Origin: Leishmania donovani
Lineage: Eukaryota > Euglenozoa > Kinetoplastea > Trypanosomatida > Trypanosomatidae
Length of the DNA stretch: 64,000 nucleotides
Assembly (NCBI RefSeq): GCF_000227135.1
Contig: NC_018258.1
Span: 95,279-159,278 of the forward strand
Reading direction: 5' to 3'
The notes beneath the pieces were generated by a model, which saw only the letters and a program-made list of their open reading frames with translations, did not search any database and was not told the origin of the DNA. Each line of letters starts with the position of its first letter. Positions within the stretch are counted from its first letter, which is position 1. Below are positions 40,291 to 48,680 of this stretch, one piece after another. Position numbers and translations under genes: made by a program.

Positions 40291-42915
40291 TCATTCGGTG
40301 CCTGCTGCTGTTATTGGCGGTGGCACATCGCAGCCGCTGAGCACGAGGTCGACGGCCACTCCCGAGCCGCAGTGCATGCGCAGTTGCCTTGGTGAGTGAC
40401 TTTGGTAGTGCATGGCTGTTGCGCTCACCTCCATCGAGGACTCAAGGAGGATCGGCTGAGTAAGATTCTGAAAGAGAGCGGTCCCTGGTTTCGCCGTCAT
40501 GAAGCGCACTGTCGCCGTGCTGCTCTCACGAGCTACCAGTGAAGTCGCAGAGGACACCGATTCGGCCCCGATTAGTTGGGCTGTTATGGTGTACGCCACA
40601 TCCGAGGAAATGGAGTGCACAAACGGCGCAACATAGTAGGGGCCCTGACGCGGGTCTAGCAGATGCCCGGCAGTCACCTCTCGCTCGTACGCAAAATGCG
40701 GGTATTGGGCAACCTCAAAAACGTCAGGGGTGTCGCCGCTGCTGCCACAAAAGTGAGTGCTGCCGCCGCTTCCCTTGGAGTACAGCAGGCAGCTCAGCCC
40801 CGCTAATGTTTGGCTTGCACCGATTGAGGTACTGCCAACCTTCACTGCTTGCGTCGGCAAACCAGCATCATCGAAGTCCCTCTGCGTAACGCTCGCCAAG
40901 AGGCACGTCGGTGCTGTCACTGTCACCTCCAGCACCACAGACGGCTGGCGCTGCGTAAACTCACCCTGCACCTTCACCGTACCCCAGTCGCTCGTCAGTG
41001 GTGCCACACAACCGCCTTGGAAGTACAGCGGTAAGTCCTCCAGCGCCATCCACAACTTGCCCCCCGCCGTCTCCTCCATGGCGAACACGAGATCGCTCAC
41101 CTCGTCCACCCACGACTTTCCGGCGCGGCGCCAAAGGTCAAGCCACCACTCCGCCGACCTCTTCTTCTCGGCCGTCTGACGCAGACGCGCGACGCACTGC
41201 CCATCGCCGAGCGTCTCAAGCCCTAGCACCACGGTGGCGACATTAGGGTCGAGTCCGATATCCTCGTACAGCACCACCAGCCGATCACCTATCTCCTGTG
41301 TGCGGGCGGTGCCGCGAAAGTAGGGTTGCAGCCAACACACCAAGCTCGGCATGTCCGTCGGTCGTTGCCGCAGCAGCCTCTTCATGAGCGCGAAGAAACG
41401 AGCTGCCTTGACGGTAGAGTCCCGCAAGTCCTCGTGTGCTGGCCAGATCTCGCGCAGCACTTCGCAAGGCCCTCCGGTGAACGCGCGGACGAAGTATTCC
41501 AGCGGCACCTCCAGCATTGCAGCGTAGGAGCCGAGCGACTTTGCGCACGCCTTCTCCAGCAAAGGCAGCCACAGCACCTGCAGGTCGTCAGCACAGTGGC
41601 TGAACTCGGGGCACTGTGCAGACGCAGGAAGGAACTCGTCCAAGACACAGAGCCGCCACCAGCCCCCTGTGCACAGCCTCACGTGATAGGCCCCGACAGC
41701 CCGGTCGCGCTTGCCCTCCTGTGCCCCCTGCGGGTGAATGAAGAGGCGGCGCAGCGCCTGCGGCCAGAGGCACGTAAGCCCGATTGCGACAGAGAGCAGC
41801 AGGTGGTTGGGGAGCAGGTGCCCAGAGCGCAAACCGTCGGGGTGAAGGATGGGGCCGCGAAAGAGACGCACCTCGCGACGGACGCCGTCGTCCCCGGGGA
41901 GGTAGCTCGCAGGCAGGCGCCAGTGCAGAGGAGGTATATAAAAGCTGTCCTGGCCGTCGCGGTAGAGGGAGGCGTGGCTGGGGAAGAAATGCAGGTCGAC
42001 ATACCGAATCTGCTTCGCCACGCATCGGGCGACGAGGTGCGTCGTCGACACGCTACGGCGGTCCGGCAACGCGACATCCGGGCACGAGGTGGCGAGAACG
42101 CTCCAGTACTGCTGCGGCTCTGCGCACAGTGCCTGATCCTCTTGGGTCGTCGCTGGACGCCTCGGAAGCAGCGTCGCCTTGCAGAGGTTCTCAAAGCCCA
42201 CCACGCTGCCCGTGAGCAGCACCTTGGTCTCCTCCGGCCCCAGTTCCATCGACAGCTCCTGCTGCGCCCCTTTGCCGTCTGCCGTTACGGAGTGTCCTGG
42301 CGTCACCGTCGACCCGGCCGCAATGCGGTATCTCACGTGCACCGTGTAGTATCGAGTGTCGTTGTAGAAGGCCCAGCCGCCCCCGTCCGTCATGATGCGG
42401 TACGCCACCCCCTCATCAATCACGGAGGAGACTGTGCCCGCCACAGAAGGTCCGCAGTACCGGAAGACCGAGGTCTTCTGCCTCCATGTCGCAGGCACCG
42501 GTAGAGAATCGGGGTGGATAGTGGTCTCGTCGAACTCGTCCTGGGCCGACGACATGCTGACTGCCGGGGAGTTGCTCCGCGGCCACGCACCCGATATCCC
42601 AGACGACGTGTGGCGCAAGACTGTGCGCGCCGGAGACGTGAATGAGAAGGCCGGAAAGCTGGGATCTGATGGCGCCATCGCCTTCTCCGACAGAGATAGT
42701 GAGGCCCCTGGCCACGCCACCTCCCGCAGCACCGCGATTCCTGCGTGGAGCATCGCGATCCGTTTCTCTAGAGCTGAGCGACGCGCAGCCTGCTCACGGC
42801 TGCGTGACAGACGTCCTTCCAATCGCTCCAGCTTCCTTGAATTCCCCGCGACGGCAGCCCTCAGAGAGGCGACAGACACGTCGTCCAGCTGAAACATATG
42901 ATGAGGAAACACCAT
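40291..42915 (-). CDS. Calpain-like protein C, catalytic triad entirely replaced
   Basis: A protein of 874 residues. Residues about 10-60 form a charged helical segment, probably coiled coil. The DUF1935 domain lies at about 155-260 (GWAFYNDTRYYTVHVRYR), followed by a diverged calpain core and a C-terminal beta region. At the Cys site the motif is PNHLLL with His371, like gene B (SNH). The His site aligns to Val559 (DPNVATVVL) and the Asn site to a Gln/Thr (RLRQTA), so no triad residue is left. The core is nevertheless long and intact, with conserved GGWW, DEFLPAS and LLEKACAKSLGSY blocks, which suggests a maintained fold. The frame runs to 42954, but the first ATG is at 42915. A 224-bp repeat starts about 190 bases upstream. 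Confidence 0.9.
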   Translation of the reverse strand: MVFPHHMFQLDDVSVASLRAAVAGNSRKLERLEGRLSRSREQAARRSALEKRIAMLHAGIAVLREVAWPGASLSLSEKAMAPSDPSFPAFSFTSPARTVLRHTSSGISGAWPRSNSPAVSMSSAQDEFDETTIHPDSLPVPATWRQKTSVFRYCGPSVAGTVSSVIDEGVAYRIMTDGGGWAFYNDTRYYTVHVRYRIAAGSTVTPGHSVTADGKGAQQELSMELGPEETKVLLTGSVVGFENLCKATLLPRRPATTQEDQALCAEPQQYWSVLATSCPDVALPDRRSVSTTHLVARCVAKQIRYVDLHFFPSHASLYRDGQDSFYIPPLHWRLPASYLPGDDGVRREVRLFRGPILHPDGLRSGHLLPNHLLLSVAIGLTCLWPQALRRLFIHPQGAQEGKRDRAVGAYHVRLCTGGWWRLCVLDEFLPASAQCPEFSHCADDLQVLWLPLLEKACAKSLGSYAAMLEVPLEYFVRAFTGGPCEVLREIWPAHEDLRDSTVKAARFFALMKRLLRQRPTDMPSLVCWLQPYFRGTARTQEIGDRLVVLYEDIGLDPNVATVVLGLETLGDGQCVARLRQTAEKKRSAEWWLDLWRRAGKSWVDEVSDLVFAMEETAGGKLWMALEDLPLYFQGGCVAPLTSDWGTVKVQGEFTQRQPSVVLEVTVTAPTCLLASVTQRDFDDAGLPTQAVKVGSTSIGASQTLAGLSCLLYSKGSGGSTHFCGSSGDTPDVFEVAQYPHFAYEREVTAGHLLDPRQGPYYVAPFVHSISSDVAYTITAQLIGAESVSSATSLVARESSTATVRFMTAKPGTALFQNLTQPILLESSMEVSATAMHYQSHSPRQLRMHCGSGVAVDLVLSGCDVPPPITAAGTE

Positions 42916-43105
42916 CGTTTTGTGTGCGGTGGCGGTAAAAGGAAGACACGGCAACGCGGAGGCGCGCCACCCCCCCTCCTGCAGCGCGTCTCTGCGTGTG
43001 AAGGGAGACAGTATGCCTCAGTATCTATCGCCTTTCGCTTCTGTGCGAAGCTAGCAAGGCACAACATCAAGAGGGTGTATTCATGTCTGTGTTTAGATGC
43101 CAGCG
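42916..43105 (-). promoter_or_regulatory. 5' flank of calpain-like C with probable splice acceptor
   Basis: On the minus strand CTGTCTCCCTTCACACGCAG ends at 42992, giving a predicted 5' UTR of about 76 bases before the ATG at 42915. A second AG lies 10-12 bases further on. Confidence 0.4.
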
Positions 43106-43329
43106 TTTCCGTTGGCTCGCCAGCGTCAGAGAGAAACAGAGCGGGAAGAGAGAAAAAGTCACACGGAGGGCAAGAGCGGCTCAGCATATATTCGTCTCCG
43201 TCGATCAGACTTCACGTCTGCGGTCCTGCCCCCTACACCACGGGGCCACACGGGCCGGTATCGAGCACGCCTTTACACAAGCGCGTCCGTACCCGAGCAC
43301 ACCAGGACACGGGTACCGACGAGAGTGCA
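43106..43329. repeat. 224-bp dispersed repeat, copy 1 (5' of calpain-like C)
   Basis: This segment recurs at 53748-53971 with about three mismatches. It starts 191 bases upstream of the ATG of calpain-like C. It holds a short inverted repeat, CAGAC-TTCAC-GTCTG, around 43207-43221, and GC-rich CACGGGGCC/GGGCC blocks. It carries no open frame of note and does not resemble the retroposon relics. The sharp edges and 98-99% identity point to a recent copy or gene conversion. Confidence 0.85.
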
Positions 43330-44560
43330 GAGCAAACGGTCCTTCCAGCTTTCCGGATCCTTGGTTGGAGACAAGAAGCTGGTTGGATGAGCGTGGGAAG
43401 GGGTGGAAGCTTACTTTGATGGCACGAACAGCGGAAATAATCAGAGGGAGGGGTTTATGAGGTGGCAGAGGAGGGGGGATTTCTCAAAGAATATGGAGAC
43501 CTGAAGGAGCAGTTACAGGTCGAACAGAGACATCGTCTCTGCACGGAAGAAAAAAAAAAGAAAATTCGACCGCCCCGCCGCCACCACCCCACCCCCTCAC
43601 CTATCTCGTCGCACCGTCGCGTGCAGAGAAAAGCTTACAAGAATAAAAACAAGACAACGGAAAACAAAGAAACGTATACATGTATACATATATGTAGATG
43701 TGTATATAGATGCTTTTTGTGGGTGTGTCCTTTCCTAGCAGGCATTGGGTGCACACTCGGCTGCTGGCTCGGGACGCAAAAAAAAGGGTACTGGGCTTGT
43801 GAGCGAGAGTTCGTCACGAGCGCTCCCTGAGCATGGCACACTTTCGCCTTAGTAAATTTCATCGGCGTGCGTGCTACATAACGAGAGAGAGAGAGCGACA
43901 AAATCAGGCGAAAAAAAAAGGAAACGCGGTCGTGGAGGACGTACAGCCAAAGCAGCCTTTACAGCACGTAGCGGGCCACAGATGGCATGATGATAGGCTC
44001 CTTCACGAGGCAACGCTGCAGCACACGCCTGTTCAGTTTTGCATGTCGCGCCCGCAAGGAAAAGCTAAGCAAGAATCTGATGGGTGGGGCCTCACGACCT
44101 GCAGAGTGCACGGCGCTTCGGTGATCGATGTCGGTGGGCCTGTGCAGACTTTTTTCCATGGCTGGCACAGTCACTGCACAGACCAAAGAAAGGACAGAAG
44201 ACGCGAGGAGGCGCAAGCATGTGCACACAGGCTTTGAAATGGAGAACGCGCCACCAAACCGAGTGTGAAAGAGGTTCGAGGAAGCACGGTGCGCCACGGA
44301 GAACGTGCACCTCGTTTCTACAGCGCACAAAGCCACAGCATGAGGAATGACCGGGAGTGGAGAAGGACAGCTATACAATACACACAGCCGCGCATCCGCG
44401 GGCGTCCAGCACCGCCATGCCCGTGACAGTTAAGCCCATAACGCACCACCTGCGCAGCCCGAACGCACAATAACAACAGGGAAGCTTTTCTCCTCCCTCA
44501 TCAACGTGTGTCAGTTCAACCATGAGCCGTCCTCAAATGTATACACATACAAGCGCAGCT
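43330..44560. other. Intergenic region
   Basis: Non-coding DNA with an A run near 43551-43564, an AT-rich ATATATGTAGATGTGTATAT stretch around 43687-43708, and short purine runs. No gene is supported. Confidence 0.5.
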
Positions 44561-44569
44561 CATCTGTCT

Positions 44570-45565
44570 TCGTAGGCACACGGCCAAAGCCTCGTCGTCT
44601 CGGACGAGCTGTGCAGCCGTCGAGCCGGGCCATGCGTCTAACGAGCCTGGGTGGACAGCAATGTCGTGATGCAAGCGGGCCGCACCAAGTCCCCTGTTCC
44701 AGGACGGAAGCAGCGGCGCCCGTCGTGCGGGTAGTGAGGAAGCGGTGATCTAGGTGCACGCCGCACGAGCTCACGGCGGAAGTTGGCCTGCCTCAAGCCA
44801 GGGCACTCTGAGGCCCTGAGCATCCTGCCTGCGTATGCCATGCTTCACCCTCAGTCGCCTCAGGCCGCGGCATTGCATAATATAGTGTNNNNNNNNNNNN
44901 NNNNNNNNNNNNNNNNNNNNNNNNNNNNNNNNNNNNNNNNNNNNNNNNNNNNNNNNNNNNNNNNNNNNNNNNNNNNNNNNNNNNNNNNNNNNNNNNNNNN
45001 NNNNNNNNNNNNNNNNNNNNNNNNNNNNNNNNNNNNNNNNNNNNNNNNNNNNNNNNNNNNNNNNNNNNNNNNNNNNNNNNNNNNNNNNNNNNNNNNNNNN
45101 NNNTTTATTCGCATCCTGTGGCCAGCTTCAGGACGGCGTTGTTGCCTGGGGAGGGGGCGTGTCTGGGGTTGGCTTGCCCGCATGTGACGCGACAGGTAGG
45201 GCGCTGCCCTCCGTCTGTGGCCGCAGGGGCGCTCCACCTTCTTCTGAATCCGCACGCCTCTCACACGAGTGGGTGTCACACAGGCGGAAGAAACCCACGC
45301 ATGAGCATGCGTCTGCGCTCAACGTACCCATAGCCTGCTATAGTTGCCGAGTAGCCGACAGGATGCGCAGTGGGCTGGTACACGCCTGACCATAACCACT
45401 AGTCTCCCCGGTAAGGCGCCAGGCCAGACTTGTCTGCCGACACCAAAGGTCCGCAGCGCATACGCGAGGGCAGGCCGCAGGCTCTTTCGATTTCCCGCAG
45501 AGTGGGCACCAGACCGTCGTACCACGGCGAGGTGTCCTGCATCGTCACTGAGCTACAGAGTGAAA
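44570..45565 (+). repeat. Degenerate SIDER/DIRE-like retroposon, interrupted by a gap
   Basis: The left part (44620-44888) aligns with 55965-56290: both share GAGCCGGGCCATGCG, a CACTCTGAGGCCCTG/CCCTCTGAGGCCCTG block, TATGCCATGC and GCCGCGGCAT landmarks. The right part (45345-45545) aligns with 8025-8205 and ends in an A-rich tail (45560-45575). The gap at 44889-45103 lies between. The element sense, judged by the tail, is the plus strand, opposite to the genes. It begins about 0.2 kb 3' of the stop of calpain-like D, so it is probably in that gene's 3' UTR, where SIDER elements are known to act on transcript stability in Leishmania. The two halves may belong to two elements. Confidence 0.55.
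44889..45103. other. Assembly gap (215 N)
   Basis: The gap lies within retroposon-like sequence. Its unusual length suggests an estimated rather than nominal size. Confidence 0.97.
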
Positions 45566-45785
45566 AAAAAAAAGAAATGATAAACAGCAGCGATTTTACA
45601 GAGCTTCATACATGGCGGCGTTCCAGCCGATTCGCGTGTGCGTGTCCCCGCACAGTGTACGTACATCGTTCGTGCAGAAGCGAGAGAGCATGGCAGCAAC
45701 AAAACATACTTCACAGGTTAGCGAGCAGCCGACAGCAAAGGAAGAAGAGCGGCGCCTTCGTGCAAACCTCTGCACCTCTAGCGCC

Positions 45786-48659
45786 TCAGCCAATGCTGCT
45801 GCCGCACCCTACGCGTGCAACCCCGTCCGGCCCGCGAATCTGAAACGACACCGCCGCCACGCTCTCGAGTTGCCGAGTCGAGAAGCTGCGTCGGTTGTGA
45901 AACACCGCAGAGTTAGACGGGAGCTGCACCGCCCGCATCCGCAGCTTTCCCGTTTTTGTCGGCGCTGTGGAGGAGACAAAGCCCAGTGTGAAGAGCTTGT
46001 TGCGCATATCCCCCCGTGAGCGGGGGATGACGTAGTACGGGTGCTCCGAGGGCTGCAAGGTGACACGGAGCGCCGTATCGCGGCCTAAGACGTAGTTCAG
46101 GTGCTCTGTGGGGGTGTCTGGGTCCGTGGAGCACACATGCCGAATGCGCTGATCAGCCGAGGACTCCCCGCCGACACCCTCGCCCGCCTCATCGTCGCCG
46201 CAATGGCTGCTGACAGAGAGCATCAGTGGGCGCAGCGCTCGGTTCGGGTGATCTGGAGACATACCGCGATCGTCCTCCTGGGACAAGATGCAGTACGCTT
46301 CCACGGGACCTGCGCTCTCTGCAGAGGTGTCGACGCTCACCTCCAAGACGAAAGAGGGTATCCCGTCTTTGAAGAAACCTCGCACGCGGCAGTCATGTGC
46401 CCAGTCCCAACGACTACAGCACACACCGCCCCCCTCAAACATAGCTAGAGCCTCAGACCAGTCCAACCACAAACTCGCGAGCTCCGGCCCGCCATCACTA
46501 TCCATCCCGCACAAGCGGGCTAGCTGCGGCTCCTGCTGCCACCGTGCGCTCCCAGCACACCACAGCCCGCTGCTACAGAGCTTCAAGGTGGGGCACCGAA
46601 TTTGAAGAAGCCGAAAACTGCCGTGCCGAACGAGCCGCAGAACCGCGTACGACATGCCGAACATCATGCCAATTTGCGCTGCCTGGGCCTCGGCCGGCCC
46701 GTCGTCCGGCAGGCTCAGGAACACGAGATAGCCGCGTTGATGCACCTTCTCCTCCAGAGAGGTGAACAGGTGCTCGGACAGTGGGCTGTAGGAGGTGCGT
46801 TCGCTCGCGCGCGCGCCGGCACTGCTCCGCACCGCCTCCGCCCACTCATCATAGAAGTGAAACGTCGGAAATCCGGTGAGATCCTGCAGCGCCTCGAGCG
46901 CGCTACCGCATTGCATGGCAGCGTAGGAACCGTGCAGCTTCGCGTACGCCTTTTCGAGCAGCGGATACCAGAGCTTGCGCAAGTCGTGAGAGCAGCGGCC
47001 CAGGTTCGGGCCCTTGAGCGACGCTGGCAAGTAACTATCGACGACGGTGGGCGTCCACCAGCCGCCGTGGCTCAGTGCGACGCGGTATGCCCCGACAGCG
47101 CGCTCGCAGATGCCGGCATCCGCAGAGACGGGGTGCCGAAAAATTCGAGCGACCTGCGTGGGGTGCTCAGCGAGACAGCAGGCGGCACTGCACAGGTACA
47201 CCGCACCGCCTTCCCCCGCGCACGGGTCTGTCGGAAGCACCGAGCGAGCGAAGAGGCACGCTTCCGAGCGCTGTGAGGCGGGCAGGTACTCGCAGGGGCG
47301 CCGCCAGGACATATCCCAGAGGAAGACGTCATCGACACCTTTGCGGTAAAGCGATGTGCCACAGGGCGGAAAGTCGGGGTCGACAAAATGTTGCCCATTC
47401 AAAGACCCGACAGCGGCAGCCAACTCGCTGCCTTGGCCCGCACAACACTCCAGCACGTCCTCCGTGGAGAGCAGCGAGATATTCGGCTTTCCCGACTGGT
47501 GGGCGAAGCGATTCAGCAGAGCGCGCGCAGATGCGGTTGAGGCACTGGCGTGTGGATTCGTATAGCTGGAATTCACCGGCACGGCGGAAGAGAGATTCTT
47601 GAAGCCGTTTACTTGACCTACAAGCAGCACCTCCGTCTCCTGTGGCCAGACTGTCACTTGCACCTCATACTCGCCGGACACCCGCTGGTTCACAGAGGCG
47701 TGCGGGCCGGCCGTAATGACGGATGAGGCGCCGAAGATATATTTTATGTGCATCGCGTACTGCTCCGAGTCGTTGTAGAATATCCACGACCCGTCGGCCG
47801 CAACGCAGCGGTAGAGAATGCCATTCTTGAAAGCCGGGGTGTAGAAGCCATTGATGGCGGGCTGTCCGTAGCGATACGGCTGCGGGTTGTGAGCGGCGTC
47901 GTGTGGATCCAAGTAAGGGCACGACTTCAGCGGGTCGATGTGAGCCTCGCCGAACTCGTCGACAGCGGCGGACGAGGAGACGCCGCCGGCTCCTGTTGCC
48001 GCAGTTTCGTTTGAGTTCGGCGGAGACAGAGAGTTGGCAGCCGACATGTGCAAAGATTTTCGAGTCATGTCAGCCGCAATAGCGGCGCCGTAGAGGTGCT
48101 GTTGCTCCGCCTCCAGCCGTGCGCATTCCGCCTCCAGATCCTCCAGCTCCTTCTCCTGCTGCTTGCAATACAACATGTAGTGACGAATGAGGTCGTACAC
48201 GTCGGCATCGCGCACATTGCTCGTGAGAAAGGCAAAGTCGCCGCTGTCGTCGCTCGTGATATCCGAGTGCGACAGTTCCGCAGGCAGTGCAGGGCTGGCG
48301 CCGACGAGATGACTTGCACAGTGCACAACACTTCCCTCGAAGGCCCCCACGCCGATTTGGTTAACCTCGCTATCGTGCGAGCTTTTGAAGGTTGACGAGG
48401 AGCCAGCCCCCAACGCGGACGTGCAGGCCGCTGCAGGGGTGCAGGGAGCCGGTCCCCGCGCCGCGCTGCCAAGGGTAGAGGCAGTCAGCATATCGCCCGC
48501 GGTGTCTGTCAAGGCGAACGATGACGGTGGCCGCAGGAACTCCTCCAGCATGGCATCCGTGACGGAGTCTTCGTCGCAAACGGGGCGGATGATGTTGCCG
48601 TCCATTGGCGTATATATACGGGTGTGGGCGAGTATCACGCTTACCGGCTGCGACACCAT
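45786..48659 (-). CDS. Calpain-like protein D, catalytic triad entirely replaced
   Basis: A protein of 957 residues from the ATG at 48659. A Ser/Ala-rich N-terminus and a helical, probably coiled-coil segment (about 150-190, KQQEKELEDLEAECARLEAEQ) lead into the DUF1935 domain (about 260-375, SWIFYNDSEQYAMHIKYIFG), the calpain core and a C-terminal beta region with SQEDDRG. Catalytic positions read Val487 for Cys (GGAVYLC), Met669 for His (GMSYAV) and Cys689 for Asn (IRCPT). Two nearby cysteines (490 and 494) do not occupy the active-site register. The frame is open to 48863 but has no upstream ATG. A splice-like tract with CAG lies only three bases before 48659, so the true start may be this ATG or the next one at 48605 (MDGNIIRP). 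Confidence 0.9.
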   Translation of the reverse strand: MVSQPVSVILAHTRIYTPMDGNIIRPVCDEDSVTDAMLEEFLRPPSSFALTDTAGDMLTASTLGSAARGPAPCTPAAACTSALGAGSSSTFKSSHDSEVNQIGVGAFEGSVVHCASHLVGASPALPAELSHSDITSDDSGDFAFLTSNVRDADVYDLIRHYMLYCKQQEKELEDLEAECARLEAEQQHLYGAAIAADMTRKSLHMSAANSLSPPNSNETAATGAGGVSSSAAVDEFGEAHIDPLKSCPYLDPHDAAHNPQPYRYGQPAINGFYTPAFKNGILYRCVAADGSWIFYNDSEQYAMHIKYIFGASSVITAGPHASVNQRVSGEYEVQVTVWPQETEVLLVGQVNGFKNLSSAVPVNSSYTNPHASASTASARALLNRFAHQSGKPNISLLSTEDVLECCAGQGSELAAAVGSLNGQHFVDPDFPPCGTSLYRKGVDDVFLWDMSWRRPCEYLPASQRSEACLFARSVLPTDPCAGEGGAVYLCSAACCLAEHPTQVARIFRHPVSADAGICERAVGAYRVALSHGGWWTPTVVDSYLPASLKGPNLGRCSHDLRKLWYPLLEKAYAKLHGSYAAMQCGSALEALQDLTGFPTFHFYDEWAEAVRSSAGARASERTSYSPLSEHLFTSLEEKVHQRGYLVFLSLPDDGPAEAQAAQIGMMFGMSYAVLRLVRHGSFRLLQIRCPTLKLCSSGLWCAGSARWQQEPQLARLCGMDSDGGPELASLWLDWSEALAMFEGGGVCCSRWDWAHDCRVRGFFKDGIPSFVLEVSVDTSAESAGPVEAYCILSQEDDRGMSPDHPNRALRPLMLSVSSHCGDDEAGEGVGGESSADQRIRHVCSTDPDTPTEHLNYVLGRDTALRVTLQPSEHPYYVIPRSRGDMRNKLFTLGFVSSTAPTKTGKLRMRAVQLPSNSAVFHNRRSFSTRQLESVAAVSFQIRGPDGVARVGCGSSIG

Positions 48660-48662
48660 CAA

Positions 48663-48680
48663 CTGCAGAAAAAAAGCGAA
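48663..48680 (-). promoter_or_regulatory. Predicted trans-splice acceptor beside the first ATG of calpain-like D
   Basis: On the minus strand CGCTTTTTTTCTGCAG ends at 48663, followed by TTG and then the ATG at 48659. Another AG lies within the next 15 bases. Use of one or the other would decide whether translation starts at 48659 or 48605. Confidence 0.5.

Noticed and set aside
42916..42954. N-terminal extension of calpain-like C
   Set aside because: It would start at TTG. The ATG at 42915 is the first proper start.
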